This document shows, one piece after another, positions 60,763 to 64,000 of a stretch of 64,000 bases of DNA (position 1 is its first letter; each line of letters begins with the position of its first letter). Below the pieces are notes generated by a model. It saw only the letters and a list, made by a program, of their open reading frames with translations, made no database searches and was not told where the DNA came from. Source of the stretch: Cryobacterium soli (lineage in GTDB: Bacteria; Actinomycetota; Actinomycetes; Actinomycetales; Microbacteriaceae); contig NZ_CP030033.1 of the NCBI RefSeq assembly GCF_003611035.1, forward strand, positions 868,001 to 932,000. The letters are read 5' to 3'. The position numbers and the translations under genes are program-made.

Positions 60763-61881
60763 ATGCAATCGACATCTCTGCCCCGCACTCGACTGCTCGC
60801 GGTCGGCATCGCCACTGCTCTGGCCCTGACCGGCTGCTCAGGTGCATCCAACTCAGCCGGGTCGGACGCCTCGTCGGCTCCCGCCGCGGACCCCAGCCTC
60901 GAGTTCGCCGGACCCAATGGCGAGACCCCCGGCGCGCTCTCCGAACTTTCACTCACCGATGAGGAGACCACCACCGTCAAGGACAGGAAGTTCACTGCCG
61001 CGTTCGTGTGGCACAGCTCGTCCGAGTTCGTGTCCGCCGTGGAAGACGGCGCGACGGCAGAGTTCGACAAGCTGGGAATCGACGTGGTGGCGAGCACTCA
61101 GGCCGGCTTCGACTCGGCAACCCAGGCAAACAACCTCCAGACCGTTCTTGCGTTGAATCCCGACATCATCGTGACAACGGCAGTTGATGCGGTGTCGGCA
61201 TCCGCGACCTTCCAGCCCGCCGTCGACGCGGGCGTCAAGCTCGTGATCATGACGACCCCTCCCGCCGGCTACACCGCAGGTGACCAGTTCGTCTCGATCG
61301 TCACCGAGGACCTCACTGAGGCTGGCAAGGCCAACGCGGAACTCCTCGGCGATGCTCTCGGTGGGACCGGCAAAATCGCGTACATGTACCACGACGCGGA
61401 TTTCTGGTTCACGAACCAGCGCGATGAGTCCTTCAAAGCCTGGATGTCGTTCCTCTACCCCGACATCGATATCACGGTGGAGGAGGGCTTCACCGACGAA
61501 GCGAAGACCCAGGAGATCGCCGCTGCCCTGATCGCACGCAACCCTGACATCACGGGAATCTATGTGCCGTGGGCTACCGCCGCGCAGGGCGTACTCTCTG
61601 CGCTCCGTGACGCAGGCCGCACCGACGTCAAGGTGGTCACCAACGACCTCGATGCCACGCTGGCCGCAGACATGGCCGCTGGCGGACCGGTTGTCGGAAT
61701 GGTCGGAAACGGTGCCATCGGCATCGGGACCGGTCTGGCCATCGCTGGCGCCTACGGCCTGCTCGACAAGGAGGCCCCCGCGCTCGTTGCGTCCACTCCT
61801 ATTGCGGTCACCAAGGCAAACCTCGATGAGGGGTGGATGAAGGACTACGGCACGAAAGCCCCAGCCAGCGCGACCAAGTAG
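60763..61881 (+). CDS. Ribose-type (CUT2) sugar-binding lipoprotein
   Basis: 372 residues. The signal ALALTGC with lipid Cys at 25 is followed by a Ser/Gly linker and a type I periplasmic-binding fold (KFTAAFVWHSSSEFVSAVEDGATAEFDKLG, VVASTQAGFDSATQANNLQTVL, end IAVTKANLDEGW). It delivers a sugar or inositol-like ligand to the permease at 62969-63946. It is the first gene of a new operon. The ATPase of the system is not within the window. Confidence 0.93.
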   Translation: MQSTSLPRTRLLAVGIATALALTGCSGASNSAGSDASSAPAADPSLEFAGPNGETPGALSELSLTDEETTTVKDRKFTAAFVWHSSSEFVSAVEDGATAEFDKLGIDVVASTQAGFDSATQANNLQTVLALNPDIIVTTAVDAVSASATFQPAVDAGVKLVIMTTPPAGYTAGDQFVSIVTEDLTEAGKANAELLGDALGGTGKIAYMYHDADFWFTNQRDESFKAWMSFLYPDIDITVEEGFTDEAKTQEIAAALIARNPDITGIYVPWATAAQGVLSALRDAGRTDVKVVTNDLDATLAADMAAGGPVVGMVGNGAIGIGTGLAIAGAYGLLDKEAPALVASTPIAVTKANLDEGWMKDYGTKAPASATK

Positions 61882-61985
61882 CGCACCGCCAACGAATATC
61901 GCGACGGCACTGAACATGTGCTCTGGCGTCGACACGCGACGTCGAACATTCCGCCCCGAACGCAACAGAACGGCAACCGACAGGT

Positions 61986-62972
61986 ATGACATCCATGGAA
62001 TCACGGACTGAACAGCGTGGGCGCGATCCCCACGGGAACAGTTTCGACGTGCCCGACCACGTGATCGGGATCGATCTCGGCGGAACGAAGATCCGGGCGG
62101 GCATCGCCACCCTCTTCGGGGAACTCCTGGCCGAAAAACGCACGGACACCAGCAACGACGGGTCCGACGTGATCGAACAGATCCGTTCGCTTGCGCTCGA
62201 CCTGTGCGACACCATCGGGATCCCCCTCGACCGCGTCGTGGCCACCGCGGTCGGCGGGGCAGGCGTTCCTGACAAGACGGGGACGACCTTCGACCTCGCG
62301 CCCAACCTCTCTGCCCTCGGTGACATCCCATTCACCGAACAGCTCAGCGCAGTCCTGGGCCACCTGGTGGTGATCGAGAACGACGTCAACGTCTCGGCCG
62401 TCGGCGAGCTTGTCGCCGGCCTTGGTCGGGGGCACTCCGATTTCGTCTTCATCTCGGTTGGCACGGGAATTGGAATGGGGATCGTCGCCAATGGTTCGCT
62501 GCTCCGCGGGGCCAAAGGTGCGGCGGGCGAGATCGGCTTCCTGCCGTTCGGTGGCGATCCACTCGACCCCGCGAACCACGTTCGGGGACCGCTCGAGGAG
62601 GTGACCGCCGGTGACGCCGTCTCTGGACGTTTTCTGTCCAGTTCGGGATCGGCGTTGTCTCCTGAGGAGATCTTCGCTCTCGCGGCCAGCGGCGACCAGC
62701 AAGCGGTCAAGGCCGTCGACGAGGAAGCTCGTTGGTTGGCCGCCGGCATCGTGGCCGTCAACGCCGTGCTCGCCCCGGAATTCGTCGTTCTCGGCGGCGG
62801 CATCGGCACCAGAGCCGACCTGCTCCCCCGCATCACCTCCTGGCTGAACTATTTAGGCCAGCCAGACCTCACCATCCGTGTCAGCGAACTCGGTCATTTG
62901 GCACCCGTGATCGGTGCCCTGACCATCGCCATCGAAGCCGCTGCCGCGGCGCAGAAAGGGATTTCCCGATGA
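61986..62972 (+). CDS. ROK-family sugar kinase
   Basis: 328 residues (ATG at 61986 or 61995). The phosphate motif is VIGIDLGGTKIRAGIA, the second is VIENDVNVSAVGE with the catalytic Asp, then GTGIGMGIVANGSLLRGAKGAAGEIG. The CxCGxxGC zinc site of typical glucokinases is missing; the segment after GEIGFLPFGGDP reads ANHVRGPLEE instead. Its stop overlaps the permease start (ATGA). It probably phosphorylates the sugar brought in by the adjacent importer. The sugar is unknown. Confidence 0.88.
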   Translation: MTSMESRTEQRGRDPHGNSFDVPDHVIGIDLGGTKIRAGIATLFGELLAEKRTDTSNDGSDVIEQIRSLALDLCDTIGIPLDRVVATAVGGAGVPDKTGTTFDLAPNLSALGDIPFTEQLSAVLGHLVVIENDVNVSAVGELVAGLGRGHSDFVFISVGTGIGMGIVANGSLLRGAKGAAGEIGFLPFGGDPLDPANHVRGPLEEVTAGDAVSGRFLSSSGSALSPEEIFALAASGDQQAVKAVDEEARWLAAGIVAVNAVLAPEFVVLGGGIGTRADLLPRITSWLNYLGQPDLTIRVSELGHLAPVIGALTIAIEAAAAAQKGISR

Positions 62973-63946
62973 GCACTGCAACCCAAACCGCCCCGAGTGT
63001 CGCCGAGCGGGTGAGAACGGTGAAATGGAGCAACTACGTCGTCTACATCGGTTTCGTGGTGGTCTTCGTCTTCTTCGCCGTGACGCAGACCCAGTACTTC
63101 CTCAACGCCACCAACCTCATGAACATCGTGATCCAGGCCGCACCGATCACGATCATGGCCATCGGAATGGTCTTCGTGCTGAGCACCGGCGAGATCGACT
63201 TGTCGATCGGTTCGACCGTCGCCCTTTCGGCGCTCACCGCCGCCGTCGCGCTGCAGGCCACTGATCAGTGGTGGATCGCCGCCGTGGCCGGCCTCGCGGT
63301 CGGCGCGCTCGTCGGACTCGTGAACGGCATCTTCATCACGTGGGTCCGACTCCCCTCCTTCCTCGTGACACTTGCCACGATGGGACTCGTCGCGGGCCTC
63401 GCCCGCCAGCTCACCGACCTGCAGTCCGTGCCTGTCACCGACACGACCTTCGCGTGGCTCTTCGGCGGAGGTAACTTCCTCGGACTGCCGATCATGATCT
63501 GGTGGACGATCGCAGCGGTCCTCGTCGGATGGCACCTGCTGCGTCAGCGCCGCTACGGCGCCCACGTGCTTGCCGTGGGAAACAGTGCATCGGCGTCACG
63601 GGTCAGCGGCATCAAAGTCAACCGGGTGCGCCTGATGGTCTTCGTGGGCAGCGCAATGACAGCCGCCCTCGCCGGGCTGCTCTACGCAGGTCGCCTGCAA
63701 GGTGCCAGGTACACGTTGGGTGAAACGGACCTCATGACGGTGATCGCAGCCGCCATCGTCGGTGGCACCAGCCTCTTCGGCGGCAAGGGAACCGTCATCG
63801 GAGCACTCATCGGTAGCCTCCTGATGAGCATGATCAACAATGGCCTCATCCTGTCCGGGCTGAACGTCTCACAGCAGATGATCGTGCGCGGCGCCATAAT
63901 CCTGATCGCGGTGTCGTTCTCCCTCCGCGGCAAGAAGAACAGCTAG
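62969..63946 (+). CDS. Sugar ABC transporter permease, RbsC type
   Basis: 325 residues, ATG at 62969. It has about eight to ten membrane helices. FVLSTGEIDLSIGSTVALSA and GGTSLFGGKGTVIGALIGSLLMSMINNGL are the RbsC/BPD_transp_2 landmarks. The start lies in the kinase stop codon (ATGA), so the operon is tightly coupled. An RbsA-type ATPase would normally be next but is not in the window. Confidence 0.94.
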   Translation: MSTATQTAPSVAERVRTVKWSNYVVYIGFVVVFVFFAVTQTQYFLNATNLMNIVIQAAPITIMAIGMVFVLSTGEIDLSIGSTVALSALTAAVALQATDQWWIAAVAGLAVGALVGLVNGIFITWVRLPSFLVTLATMGLVAGLARQLTDLQSVPVTDTTFAWLFGGGNFLGLPIMIWWTIAAVLVGWHLLRQRRYGAHVLAVGNSASASRVSGIKVNRVRLMVFVGSAMTAALAGLLYAGRLQGARYTLGETDLMTVIAAAIVGGTSLFGGKGTVIGALIGSLLMSMINNGLILSGLNVSQQMIVRGAIILIAVSFSLRGKKNS

Positions 63947-63959
63947 AAGGGCAGAACCG

Positions 63960-64000
63960 ATGTTCCTGAATCTCCTTCGCCGACGCAACCCCGAATTCCT
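63960..64000 (+). CDS. Start of the next gene, truncated by the window edge
   Basis: ATG at 63960 encodes only MFLNLLRRRNPEF and continues beyond the window; GAAGGG lies about ten bases upstream. The beginning is reminiscent of YhfX-like PLP enzymes or racemases (..RRNP.L..), but 13 residues are too few for a call. It is close behind the permease, so it is probably part of the operon. Confidence 0.55.
   Translation, partial: MFLNLLRRRNPEF

Noticed and set aside
1..64000. CRISPR array or rRNA operon
   Set aside because: No regularly spaced repeats and no conserved rRNA stretches were seen anywhere in the window.

Overview
The window is high-GC, gene-dense bacterial chromosome. The organism is probably an actinobacterium, most likely of the Microbacteriaceae type. 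The reasons are the sugar ABC importers without their own ATPase (such systems in actinobacteria usually share one MsiK-type ATPase), the LAXTG-type sortase signal on a surface protein, many GTG starts and many LacI/ROK sugar regulators. This placement is inference from style, because no rRNA or marker gene is present.

Layout. 1-12.3 kb: a two-component system divergent from an ABC-2 exporter, then single genes (membrane protein, GNAT, histidine phosphatase, HTH regulator, secreted serine hydrolase) and a TetR repressor divergent from two oxidoreductases with two operator-like palindromes between them. 12.4-14.6 kb: an unusual small-protein / frameshifted anchored protein / HTTM membrane protein unit, a broken SRPBCC gene and an ArsR regulator, with several apparent single-base frameshifts. 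14.7-21 kb: an arabinofuranoside locus (GH127, MalF/MalG-type permeases, binding protein, LacI). 21.2-24.8 kb: a secreted glucoamylase-like hydrolase and a sortase-anchored leucine-rich repeat protein. 24.9-27 kb: a lower-GC two-gene unit whose main product looks like a PD-(D/E)XK nuclease fused to a YfaP-like beta domain. This is the best candidate here for an undescribed system. 27.3-36 kb: a second sugar locus (GH2, LacI, GH31, ABC importer) held together by a repeated 16-bp operator.

36.2-39.2 kb: an ABC exporter, then a 1.15-kb accessory segment between two 35-bp direct repeats. The segment holds a kinase pseudogene, a small XRE regulator with two palindromic operators, and a membrane protein. 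39.2-45 kb: a hexuronate locus (GntR, GPH symporter, uxaC remnant, uxuA, uxuB). 45.2-46.7 kb: a dinucleotide-binding oxidoreductase and a lipoprotein. 46.7-48 kb: a decayed region with an excisionase-like fragment, a tRNA 3'-end-like remnant and an AraC fragment. 48.1-59 kb: a single-strand chaperone/redox island (dnaK-grpE-dnaJ-cbpM-clpB-trx-zinc finger-TrxR-like) led by a MEDS-LuxR regulator. 59.3-64 kb: a ROK regulator divergent from a ribose-type binding protein, ROK kinase and permease.

How it works together. Four separate carbohydrate modules each carry a regulator next to a transporter. Three have catabolic enzymes (GH127; GH2 plus GH31; UxuA plus UxuB) and one has a sugar kinase. The organism therefore looks like a plant-polysaccharide or uronate scavenger. 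The chaperone operon looks like an accessory stress-tolerance set beside an old integration site. All functions are read from sequence motifs and family knowledge. No database search was possible.
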